From RBC101 sp052387735 (GTDB lineage: Bacteria; Gemmatimonadota; Gemmatimonadetes; Gemmatimonadales; Gemmatimonadaceae): a DNA stretch of 9,233 nucleotides. A program made the translations under genes and the position numbers. The stretch is taken from NCBI GenBank assembly GCA_052387735.1, contig JBQTIW010000150.1:1-9233 (forward strand). Direction: 5' to 3'. The notes below the pieces were generated by a model, which saw only the letters and a program-made list of their open reading frames with translations, was not told the origin of the DNA and did not search any database. Below are positions 1 through 5,696 of this stretch, one piece after another (positions within the stretch are counted from its first letter, which is position 1; each line of letters starts with the position of its first letter).

Positions 1-1187
1 ACCTGGCAGCCCAGACTCTCCAGCATGCTCACGACGACGAGCTGATTCACCAGATTGTCGTCGGCCACGAGGATGCGCGGGGACGAGTCGCTGGGGGCCG
101 GTGAGGAAAGGGCGCTGGGCTCCTGCCGTCGCAGGAGTACAGGGGCGCGCGAGGGAGGCTCTGCGACCTGCTTCGAATCGCTTGCCTGTCGCCACGGCAC
201 CAGGTCATCGTGCCGGAGCACGGACGGCGCGACGACACCGGGCCCCTGCGTCCGCGGAGCGTCTTCAGGGACACTGGGCCCTTGCTTGCGCAGGGGCACG
301 TTGTGGTCGGGCGTGGCGAGCGGGAGCCGAAGGGCGAACCAGAAGGTCGATCCCTGGCCCGGCGTGCTGCTGGCGCCGATCGTACCGCCCATCAGTTCGA
401 CGAGCTGCTTGCTGATGGCGAGGCCCAGTCCTGTGCCGCCGTACTGTCGCGTCGTGGAGGCGTCCGCCTGCGTGAAGGGAGTGAACAGCTGTGCCAGCGT
501 CTTTGCGTCGATCCCGATCCCGGTATCGCTGACGATGAACCGCAGGTCGCACTGGTGCCCCTGGACGTGACCGTAGATCGCGATGTCTACGCTGCCGCTC
601 GCCGTGAACTTGACAGCGTTGGACGCGAGGTTGAGGAGGACCTGGCGGATTCGGCCGGCATCGCCGACGAGGTAGCTCGGTGTCTGCAGCCGGCTGGTCA
701 GAGACAGTCGTTTCGTGTCGGCGGAGGTGTGCAACAGACCCGTCACGTCGTCGACGATTGCTTGCAGGTCGAAGGAGGCTTCGTCGATCCCCATCTTCCC
801 CGCCTCGATCTTGCTGAAGTCGAGGATGTCGTTGATGATGCCGAGGAGTGCGTTGCCTGACGAGTGCAGGGCGATCACATGGGCGCGTTGCTCGGTGCTG
901 AGCGGCGTGCGAAGGAGCAATTGGGCCATCCCCAGCACGCCGTTCATCGGCGTGCGAATCTCGTGGCTCATCATGGCCAGGAAGTCGCTTTTGGCTCGTG
1001 TCGCCGCTTCGGCCCGATCTCGCGCCTCGGCGAGCTGCCGCATGTTCTCGGCGAGGTCTTTTTTCGTCCGTCGCCACTGGAGTGTGACGCCGAGCACATT
1101 GACGACCGTCAGCGCGACGAGCGCAGATGCGGGAATGCCTTGCTGCAGCATCCCCGGATCGATGTTGGCATCGAGAAAGCGCCACAT
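1..1187 (-). CDS. Hybrid sensor histidine kinase, C-terminal receiver truncated by window edge
   Basis: Seen: 395 residues are visible, read leftward without a stop. Residues 17-36 form one hydrophobic segment, followed by a charged, probably coiled-coil stretch (about 38-66). The dimerisation/phosphoacceptor box MMSHEIRTPMNG places the autophosphorylated His at 75. The ATPase domain follows: N-box RQVLLNLASNAVKFT (Asn190), G1 box SDTGIGID, F-box LFTPFTQAD and G2 box GGTGLGLAISKQL. A Pro/Gln/Arg-rich linker of about 95 residues leads to a receiver starting ILVADDN; Asp376-Asp377 are the acidic pair, and the phosphoacceptor Asp lies beyond the edge. Family knowledge: such BarA-like hybrids autophosphorylate on His and pass phosphate to their own receiver, then usually to an Hpt or second regulator. 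Odd: there is no periplasmic or PAS/HAMP sensor domain. Start: ATG at 1187 is preferred because AGGAG lies 12 nt upstream; the in-frame ATG at 1289 has no Shine-Dalgarno. Divergent from the DUF4097 gene across 216 bp. The signal sensed and the partner are unknown. Confidence 0.94.
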   Translation of the reverse strand, partial: MWRFLDANIDPGMLQQGIPASALVALTVVNVLGVTLQWRRTKKDLAENMRQLAEARDRAEAATRAKSDFLAMMSHEIRTPMNGVLGMAQLLLRTPLSTEQRAHVIALHSSGNALLGIINDILDFSKIEAGKMGIDEASFDLQAIVDDVTGLLHTSADTKRLSLTSRLQTPSYLVGDAGRIRQVLLNLASNAVKFTASGSVDIAIYGHVQGHQCDLRFIVSDTGIGIDAKTLAQLFTPFTQADASTTRQYGGTGLGLAISKQLVELMGGTIGASSTPGQGSTFWFALRLPLATPDHNVPLRKQGPSVPEDAPRTQGPGVVAPSVLRHDDLVPWRQASDSKQVAEPPSRAPVLLRRQEPSALSSPAPSDSSPRILVADDNLVNQLVVVSMLESLGCQ

Positions 1188-1199
1188 TGCGTCGCTGGT

Positions 1200-1204
1200 C
1201 TCCT
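1200..1204 (-). promoter_or_regulatory. Ribosome binding site of the hybrid kinase
   Basis: On the minus strand the sequence reads AGGAG, 12 nt before the ATG at 1187. The spacing is slightly long, but it is the only Shine-Dalgarno-like motif next to an in-frame ATG of this gene. It favours 1187 over the upstream ATG at 1289, whose 5' side reads TCCTCC. Confidence 0.5.
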
Positions 1205-1296
1205 GGTTTAGAAGCGGGGAACCGGGAGGTGAGAGCGGGCATCCCCACACCCCGCTCGCAGCTCTCCGCGCCCCGCTCGTCCTTGTCATTCTCGGC

Positions 1297-1309
1297 TTGG
1301 AGGATCCAA
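1297..1309. promoter_or_regulatory. Inverted repeat in an AT-rich island, candidate operator/promoter core
   Basis: TTGGA-GGA-TCCAA is a perfect 5-bp inverted repeat with a 3-nt spacer. It runs directly into AAATATTGAAT (1308-1318), the most AT-rich stretch of the divergent kinase/DUF4097 intergenic region. That is where promoter cores would be expected in such a GC-rich sequence. No convincing -35/-10 pair at 16-18 bp spacing was found on either strand, so a role in transcription is inference only. Confidence 0.25.
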
Positions 1310-1394
1310 ATATTGAATCGCTCTCACACGGAGATCCGGCGTCCAAGCAACCTCCGGGGTGTTCTCACTGTCACAAGTGGCGAACCCCGTCCGC

Positions 1395-1398
1395 GAGG
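1395..1398 (+). promoter_or_regulatory. Ribosome binding site of the DUF4097 gene
   Basis: GAGG ends 5 nt before the ATG at 1404. The upstream in-frame ATG at 1359 would put 15 mostly polar residues before the signal peptide, so this site supports 1404 as the start. Confidence 0.5.
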
Positions 1399-1403
1399 CG
1401 CGT

Positions 1404-2228
1404 ATGCGCACAGCTTTTCTTCTCCGAGCGTTTCTGGCCGCGCTGTCGCTGGCGGTCCTGGCTACTCCCGCCGACGCTCAGCGTCGAGAACGCGACGACA
1501 GCCGATGGCTCGACAGGTGTCGGGACGGCGACTGGGGGGATGACGAGCGGTTCTGCGAGGTGCGGGATGTGCCGTACAATGGCAATCGATCGCGGCTGGT
1601 CGTGGACGGGGAGCAGAACGGCGGGGTGACGGTGATCGGATGGGAGCGGAACGCCGTGCAGATTCGCGCGCGGATTCAGGCCAACGCGCGGTCGGAGTCG
1701 GAGGCCCGCGAGATTGCGCGCGACATCCGCTTCTCGACGGATGGGACGATCCGGGCCGCCGGACCCGAGCGCGTGCGTCGCCGAAACTGGTCCGTGAGCT
1801 ACATCATCTACGCGCCGCAGCGGACGGATCTCGATCTCACGACGTTCAACGGCGGGATCTCGATCGAAGGGGTCGAGGGCTCGATGCGATTCAATGCCAC
1901 CAACGGTGGCATCCACCTGGACCGCGTCGGCGGCGATGTGCGCGGCGAAACGACCAACGGCGGCCTGCATGTCACGCTCGACGGCGCCCGCTGGCGCGGC
2001 CAGGGACTCGACGTGCGGACCACAAACGGCGGCGTGCATGTCGAAGTCCCGGCGCGCTACTCCGCGGAGCTGGAGACGGGGACGGTGAACGGCGGCTTCG
2101 ACATCGACTTTCCGATCACGCTACAGGGTCGTTTCGGCCGGCGCATCACGACAACATTGGGAGACGGCGGGCCGCGCGTCCGGATGATCACGACCAACGG
2201 CGGAGTGTCGATTCGGCGAGCTGGGTAG
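1404..2228 (+). CDS. Secreted DUF4097-family (putative adhesin-like) beta-repeat protein
   Basis: Seen: 274 residues. The N-terminus MRTAFLLRAFLAALSLAVLA followed by TPADAQ is a classical Sec signal peptide, with cleavage expected after Ala25 or Gln26. The mature part starts with a charged segment holding two Cys 13 residues apart (DRCRDGDWGDDERFCEV), a possible disulfide. The body repeats N-G-G-hydrophobic-x-hydrophobic rungs at Asn72, 149, 167, 185, 208, 229 and 265 (NGGVTV, NGGISI, NGGIHL, NGGLHV, NGGVHV, NGGFDI, NGGVSI). Family: this rung pattern is typical of DUF4097, thought to form a beta-helix-like envelope protein; relatives such as LiaX act in envelope-stress responses of Firmicutes. 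It probably acts in the periplasm or at the cell surface; no membrane anchor is seen. It starts 216 bp from the divergent hybrid kinase, so a shared envelope-stress role is possible but unproven. Start 1404 is chosen over 1359 because of the signal peptide and GAGG 5 nt upstream. Confidence 0.88.
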   Translation: MRTAFLLRAFLAALSLAVLATPADAQRRERDDSRWLDRCRDGDWGDDERFCEVRDVPYNGNRSRLVVDGEQNGGVTVIGWERNAVQIRARIQANARSESEAREIARDIRFSTDGTIRAAGPERVRRRNWSVSYIIYAPQRTDLDLTTFNGGISIEGVEGSMRFNATNGGIHLDRVGGDVRGETTNGGLHVTLDGARWRGQGLDVRTTNGGVHVEVPARYSAELETGTVNGGFDIDFPITLQGRFGRRITTTLGDGGPRVRMITTNGGVSIRRAG

Positions 2229-2235
2229 GGCGGAC

Positions 2236-2251
2236 GGGGCGGTGGTGCCCC
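2236..2251 (+). terminator. Weak hairpin just after the DUF4097 stop
   Basis: GGGGC, a 6-nt loop, then GCCCC, beginning 8 nt after the stop codon. The stem is only 5 bp, though all G-C, and no T-tract follows. It could help end transcription in this convergent gap, but it is not a canonical intrinsic terminator. Confidence 0.2.
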
Positions 2252-2395
2252 ACGGCGAACGCGCCGAATTGGCGACGCACGTCTCGCGCTGTATGAGGGC
2301 GGATGTCTCGGCGCCCCCCAGAGACCGGTGGTCCCCGGGGTCGTCCAGGGGACTCATCGCGCGAATGGCACCGGGCGCGCACTCGAGCACGAGAC

Positions 2396-2451
2396 GTTTT
2401 TACGCGGAGCCGCGGTGTCGCGGAGAGAGAATTTGGCTTTCTTCGTCTCCG
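2396..2451 (+). repeat. Dispersed repeat, copy A (partial element, one arm)
   Basis: After a T-tract comes GGAGCCGCGGTGTCGCGGAG (2406-2425), then a purine run and a CTTTCTTC..TCTCCG tail (2437-2451). The 22-nt arm at 2405-2426 matches copy B (5709-5730) at 20 of 22 positions; the two differences are C to T. The CTTTCTTC/TCTCCG tail is also shared with B, allowing a 1-nt indel. The second, inverted arm seen in B is not found here, so this is a half element. It lies in the 291-bp convergent gap 2229-2519; apart from it and the weak hairpin at 2236-2251, nothing is recognisable there. Confidence 0.65.
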
Positions 2452-2519
2452 TTGCCTGGTGACGTGCAACTGCGCCAGGGTCGACTGCGGACGAGGTCGG
2501 TACGGCAGCGCGAGGCTCC

Positions 2520-4880
2520 CTACCTTCCGACTTTCTCTCTCAATGCGCGATAGCGAGGATGGGCGCGGATGCCGGCAAGTTGCGGATCGACTTCCAGAAA
2601 TGCCATCGAGTGCGCGCGATCGGTGAAGGCGCGCTCGAGCCGAGCGAGGGCGCCCGCCGTGTCGCCTAACGCGACGAGTGCCTTGGCCAGCTCGAACGAG
2701 GGAATGTAGCGGCCACGTCGCTCCAGCGAGCGGAGCGAGTCGACGATGCTGCGCGCCGAATCACGGTTGCCCGCGGTGGCGTGGGCGCGGGCGAGGGCGC
2801 TGAGGGCCAGCGGGCTCCCTCCCGACAACGTCACGGCGCGCTGCAACGCGCGAATCGCTTCGGCCGACCGGCCGCGCTGGTCCTCGGCGATGCCCATCCA
2901 CAGGTGCGCCAACTGGAAGTTCGGGTCGAGCGCGAGGGTGCGATGCAGCTGTTCCACGGCGCGATCGTTCTGATTGGCGTGTACGAAGATCCAGCCTAAC
3001 GCCGCACTCGCAATCAGGGAGAGCGGATCGGTCTGCTGCGCGATTCGCATCTCCTGCTCCGCCTCGGCGAACCGGCCGCGAGCGGTGAGCAGGTTGGCGA
3101 GCCATTGATGCGCCGTCGAGTACGTCGGGAGCAGCTCCGTTGCCTTGCGAAACTCGCGCTCGGCCACCGGCCAGTTCCAGTGGTAGTACAGGTTCACGTA
3201 GCCGAGCGTGGCGTGAGCCGACGCGAGTGTGGGGTCGATGGCGAGGGCGCGCCTGGCCGCGTTCTCCGCGCGAGGAAAGGCCTCCGTCGGCTTCATATGG
3301 TCGTAGAAGCCGATCACGGCATATGCGTCGCCGAGTCCCACCCAACCGCGCGCATAGTCGGGGGCGCGCTCGACGGCCTGTTCGAACAGGGCGGCGGCGC
3401 GGCGCAGTCCGTCTTCGCTGCGACGGTGCCAGTGAAAGCGCCCCTCCAGATAAAGATCATAGACCTTCGGGTCGGCGGCGCCACGCTCCACGCGCTGCGA
3501 CTCGGCGTGGGGAAAGCCAACCGTCCCCTGCAGCACACGCCTGACGATCGCTTCGGCGATCTCCTCCTGAATGGCAAAGACATCGCTGAGGGTGCGGTCG
3601 AACGTTTCTGACCACATCTGATAGCCATCGGCGGCGTTCGCCAGCTCGGCGGTGATCCGCAACCGGTCCCCTTCACGACGGACGCTCCCTTCGACCACCC
3701 AGCCCACACCAAGTCGGCGCGCGATCTCGCGGACGTCGAGGGTGGAGTCCTTGAACGCAAATACCGAAGTGCGCGAAGAGACCCGTAAGTCGGGAGACCT
3801 CGTCATCATATAGATGAGCTCTTCCGTCATTCCGTCGGCGAAGTACGTCGCTGAATCGGAAGCGCTGAGATTTCGGAAGGGGAGGACCGCGATCGCCGGC
3901 GCTGATGGCGTGCCCTCGGTTTTGCCCCCGACAAATCCGAAGCGCCAGAGACCGAGCAGCACGGCAACAAGAGCGAGTGTGGCCAGGACCGGGATCACCC
4001 GCCGCTTGCTCGAGCGGTCGGTGGCCCGGCGCTGCTGGCTCCTCCGATCATATGTCGCTCGCACGGCAGCGGTCGGACGGACCGTCGGCGCAGCAGCCGG
4101 CGATGGCAGCTGTTCGGGGCGTTCGACCGCCAGTGTGGTAACGGCAACCGGCGTCGACCCAGCCGGCGTTGTGTCGCGCAGCATTTCCACGAGTTGCTCC
4201 ACCGCGGGATCGGGGGCGACCCCGAGCGACTCACGAAGCAGTGTGGCGTGCAGCTGCCCGTGTTTGATCGCGGCACCGCGATCGCCGTGCGAGGCGAGGG
4301 CCTGCATGTAGCGGAGCGCCACACGTGAGTTGTCCGGCGCGTGACCCGCCAGGCGCCGCCACCAGTCAACTGCTTCGCGCTGTTTCCCCTCTCGCTCGGC
4401 CGTCTGCGCGAGCGCCTCCATGGCTCGTCCGACCTCGGTGGCATAGCGCGCTCGCTCGTCCTCCATCCACCGGTCAAACTCGGGCGCGTTCGGGACGAAG
4501 AAACCGTCGAGGAAGGGACCCCCGTAGGTATCGATGGCTCTGAGGTGATCCCCGCTGAGCATCGCACGCTCGAAATCCCCGAGGTCGCTGGGCAAGAGCG
4601 CAGCGTTCAGGCGGAGGTCGTCGCCGCTGGCGATGATCGCGTCGTCGCCGAGGGCCTGATTGATCCGGTAGACGGAGTCGGAGAGCAGGTGTCGCCCACG
4701 TTCGGAATCGGTGTCGGGCCACAGGGTTGCGACGAGCTGATCGCGGTTCCGACCAGGGCGGCGCGTGCTCGCGAGGAGCGCGAGCAGGGCTACCCGATGC
4801 CGCTGGGCCGCCCTTCCCGAGAGCGGGCCCGCGGGCGTTTCGATTGTCGCGCCACCTAACAGCTGGAGTCTGTTCGACAT
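2520..4880 (-). CDS. Membrane-bound SARP/BTAD transcriptional regulator with FlgO/TolB-N-like domain and TPR repeats
   Basis: Seen: 786 residues. 1-95 is a SARP/OmpR-type winged helix (LQLLGG start, LLALLAST, RDQLVATLWPD, LLSDSVYRINQALGDD). About 97-236 is a bacterial transcriptional activation domain (DLGDFERAM, GPFLDGFFVPNAPEFDRW, ending ESLGVAPDPAVEQLVEML). A Pro/Ala/Arg-rich linker (237-293) ends in SKRR, and one transmembrane helix spans 294-316. About 328-450 resembles FlgO/TolB-N regions (AIAVLPFRNLS, YFADGMTEELI, LGVGWVVEGSVRREGDRLRI, WSETFDRTLSDVFAIQEEIA). From about 470 to the end are roughly seven TPR-like helical repeats (for example 508-541, 552-585, 655-688). Positive charges before the helix predict a cytoplasmic DNA-binding part and a periplasmic C-terminus, as in ToxR/CadC one-component regulators. 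No NB-ARC ATPase is present, unlike large SARPs. Start: the ATG at 4880 begins the SARP fold directly; no strong Shine-Dalgarno is visible. Target and ligand are unknown; the divergent neighbour and its own promoter are the nearest candidates. Confidence 0.92.
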   Translation of the reverse strand: MSNRLQLLGGATIETPAGPLSGRAAQRHRVALLALLASTRRPGRNRDQLVATLWPDTDSERGRHLLSDSVYRINQALGDDAIIASGDDLRLNAALLPSDLGDFERAMLSGDHLRAIDTYGGPFLDGFFVPNAPEFDRWMEDERARYATEVGRAMEALAQTAEREGKQREAVDWWRRLAGHAPDNSRVALRYMQALASHGDRGAAIKHGQLHATLLRESLGVAPDPAVEQLVEMLRDTTPAGSTPVAVTTLAVERPEQLPSPAAAPTVRPTAAVRATYDRRSQQRRATDRSSKRRVIPVLATLALVAVLLGLWRFGFVGGKTEGTPSAPAIAVLPFRNLSASDSATYFADGMTEELIYMMTRSPDLRVSSRTSVFAFKDSTLDVREIARRLGVGWVVEGSVRREGDRLRITAELANAADGYQMWSETFDRTLSDVFAIQEEIAEAIVRRVLQGTVGFPHAESQRVERGAADPKVYDLYLEGRFHWHRRSEDGLRRAAALFEQAVERAPDYARGWVGLGDAYAVIGFYDHMKPTEAFPRAENAARRALAIDPTLASAHATLGYVNLYYHWNWPVAEREFRKATELLPTYSTAHQWLANLLTARGRFAEAEQEMRIAQQTDPLSLIASAALGWIFVHANQNDRAVEQLHRTLALDPNFQLAHLWMGIAEDQRGRSAEAIRALQRAVTLSGGSPLALSALARAHATAGNRDSARSIVDSLRSLERRGRYIPSFELAKALVALGDTAGALARLERAFTDRAHSMAFLEVDPQLAGIRAHPRYRALREKVGR

Positions 4881-4883
4881 ACG

Positions 4884-4927
4884 CGAGGCGACCCCGAGGC
4901 GAGTTGCGGTCGATGGAGGGTCGACGC
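4884..4927. promoter_or_regulatory. Four direct repeats at 11-bp period, candidate SARP-type operator
   Basis: Units begin at 4884, 4895, 4906 and 4917: CGAGGCGA, CGAGGCGA, GCGGTCGA, AGGGTCGA, each followed by 3 nt. All four share G at unit position 4 and CGA at positions 6-8. The first pair is identical over 8 nt; the second pair shares GGTCGA. Known: SARP DNA-binding domains (for example DnrI and ActII-ORF4) bind heptameric direct repeats with 11-bp periodicity on one helix face. The array lies 4-47 bp upstream of the regulator's start codon, downstream of its predicted promoter, and about 90 bp upstream of the divergent lipoprotein start. Autoregulation is inferred. Short, GC-rich units could recur by chance. 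Confidence 0.5.
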
Positions 4928-4936
4928 GGGCGATCG

Positions 4937-4966
4937 ATCATAGCCGCACGCCTCACGACGAGGCAA
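4937..4966 (-). promoter_or_regulatory. Predicted sigma70-type promoter of the SARP-TPR regulator
   Basis: Read on the minus strand: -35 TTGCCT (4966-4961), an 18-bp spacer, and -10 TATGAT (4942-4937). The -10 matches TATAAT at 5 of 6 positions and the -35 matches TTGACA at 4 of 6. Transcription would start near 4930, leaving a leader of about 50 nt that contains the 11-bp repeat array. A perfect 5-bp inverted repeat GCCTC-ACGAC-GAGGC (4950-4964) overlaps the -35 and spacer and could be a second protein site. Confidence 0.45.
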
Positions 4967-5005
4967 GACGCCTTGGGCTCGATGCCCGGCTCAGACCTGA
5001 ATGAC

Positions 5006-5010
5006 GAGGA
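5006..5010 (+). promoter_or_regulatory. Ribosome binding site of the lipoprotein-like gene
   Basis: GAGGA sits 7 nt before the ATG at 5018. It fixes this start over the in-frame ATG at 4982, which would add 12 acidic or polar residues (MPGSDLNDEDHA) before the signal sequence. A second ATG at 5001, out of frame, opens a six-codon reading frame that ends by overlapping the 5018 start (ATGA). Confidence 0.65.
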
Positions 5011-5017
5011 TCACGCT

Positions 5018-5584
5018 ATGACCAGGATCAGGCACACTCAGCTCACGTGGATCGTCCCCGCATTGCTCACGCTTGGCGGAGGATGCGGGCGGGCCCCGTC
5101 GGATGTTGGACGCACGTCGACGGTGGCCTTCACCACACACGACCCGTCGATGCATACGGTCCTCCCGCTGACCAGTCGGGCGGCGGCCGCCGTCGACATC
5201 CTGAAGAAGGAGATGGCCAAGTACTCCAGCTTCGCCCGTGCGCAGCGGGACGGATACACCACGGCGATCACGGCGTGCATGGCGAATCCGCCGGTGGGCA
5301 GCATGGGGGTCCACTACGGCAACACCTCCATCATCGATGGCGCGGTCTCGCAGTACAAGCCCGAGGTGCTGCTGTACGAGCCGGGTCCAAACGGGCAGCT
5401 GACGTTCGTTGGTGTGGAGTTCATCGTGCCGTTCACCGCCTGGACGAGTCCGACGCCTCCGGTCCTGTTCGGCCAGACGTTCATGGCCAACCAGACGTTC
5501 CAGGTGTGGGCTCTCCACGTGTGGGTGGGCCGGGACAATCCCAGCGGGATCTTTGCCGACTGGAATCCCACGGTGAAATGCTGA
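5018..5584 (+). CDS. Secreted/lipoprotein-like conserved protein of unknown function
   Basis: Seen: 188 residues. The N-terminus MTRIRHTQ, then LTWIVPALLTLGG and GC at 23, looks like an exported lipoprotein signal. The lipobox is atypical, because -3 to -1 are all Gly and Leu is at -4, so plain secretion is also possible. The mature part has a Thr/Ser-rich spacer and a helix (about 54-82, AAAVDILKKEMAKY to FARAQRDGY). Then come VGSMGVHYGN (His99), PEVLLYEPGPNGQLTFVGVE, PPVLFGQTF, and a Trp/His-rich end WALHVWVGRDNPSGIFADWN ending in Cys188, the last residue. Cys87 and Cys188 could form a disulfide. The block GVHY...PEVLLYEP...LVGVE...LHVW...NPsGmF..WNP.V.C recalls a recurring family of small hypothetical exported proteins from my memory of bacterial genomes; I know no function. 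Start 5018 is set by the signal peptide and GAGGA 7 nt upstream. Divergent from the SARP-TPR regulator with a 137-bp shared region, making it the regulator's nearest candidate target. Confidence 0.75.
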   Translation: MTRIRHTQLTWIVPALLTLGGGCGRAPSDVGRTSTVAFTTHDPSMHTVLPLTSRAAAAVDILKKEMAKYSSFARAQRDGYTTAITACMANPPVGSMGVHYGNTSIIDGAVSQYKPEVLLYEPGPNGQLTFVGVEFIVPFTAWTSPTPPVLFGQTFMANQTFQVWALHVWVGRDNPSGIFADWNPTVKC

Positions 5585-5631
5585 TGCGTTTCGGGGATTG
5601 GGGATCTTCTCACAGGGTCGACCATGCCACG

Positions 5632-5647
5632 ATTCGTGATCACAAAT
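5632..5647. promoter_or_regulatory. 16-bp near-palindrome, candidate dimeric operator
   Basis: ATTCGTGATCACAAAT is symmetric at all but one base pair and has a perfect GTGATCAC core (5636-5643). It overlaps a second symmetry, CACGA-T-TCGTG (5628-5638). It starts 48 nt after the lipoprotein-like gene's stop and is AT-richer than its surroundings. It has no T-tract, so it is not a clear terminator. The binding protein, if any, is unknown. Confidence 0.3.
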
Positions 5648-5696
5648 AGCAAAAGACTCAGCAGGCGAATGGCAGATGGCGCGACCGGGAGCCAGA

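Noticed and set aside
265..1248. Long open frame on the minus strand (327 codons, Arg/His-rich)
   Set aside because: It is out of frame with the hybrid kinase read on the same strand, which carries all the H, N, G1, F and G2 boxes; the Arg/His-rich product is a typical GC-rich shadow.
1283..1316. TTGTCA and TATTGA as a promoter for the DUF4097 gene
   Set aside because: The spacing is 22 bp and the -10 match is only 3 of 6; not supportable as a sigma70 promoter.
1371..2039. 222-codon open frame antisense to the DUF4097 gene
   Set aside because: The sense strand encodes a clear signal peptide and NGG rungs; the antisense product shows no family features.
1840..2210. Repeated ACSAACGGCGG words suggesting a DNA repeat array
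   Set aside because: They fall in frame at protein rungs with variable spacing; there are no constant repeats and spacers, so no CRISPR or satellite.
2520..4880. SARP domain as a sign of an antibiotic biosynthetic cluster
   Set aside because: No biosynthetic, transport or resistance genes are in the window, and SARP-BTAD-TPR fusions occur widely outside such clusters.
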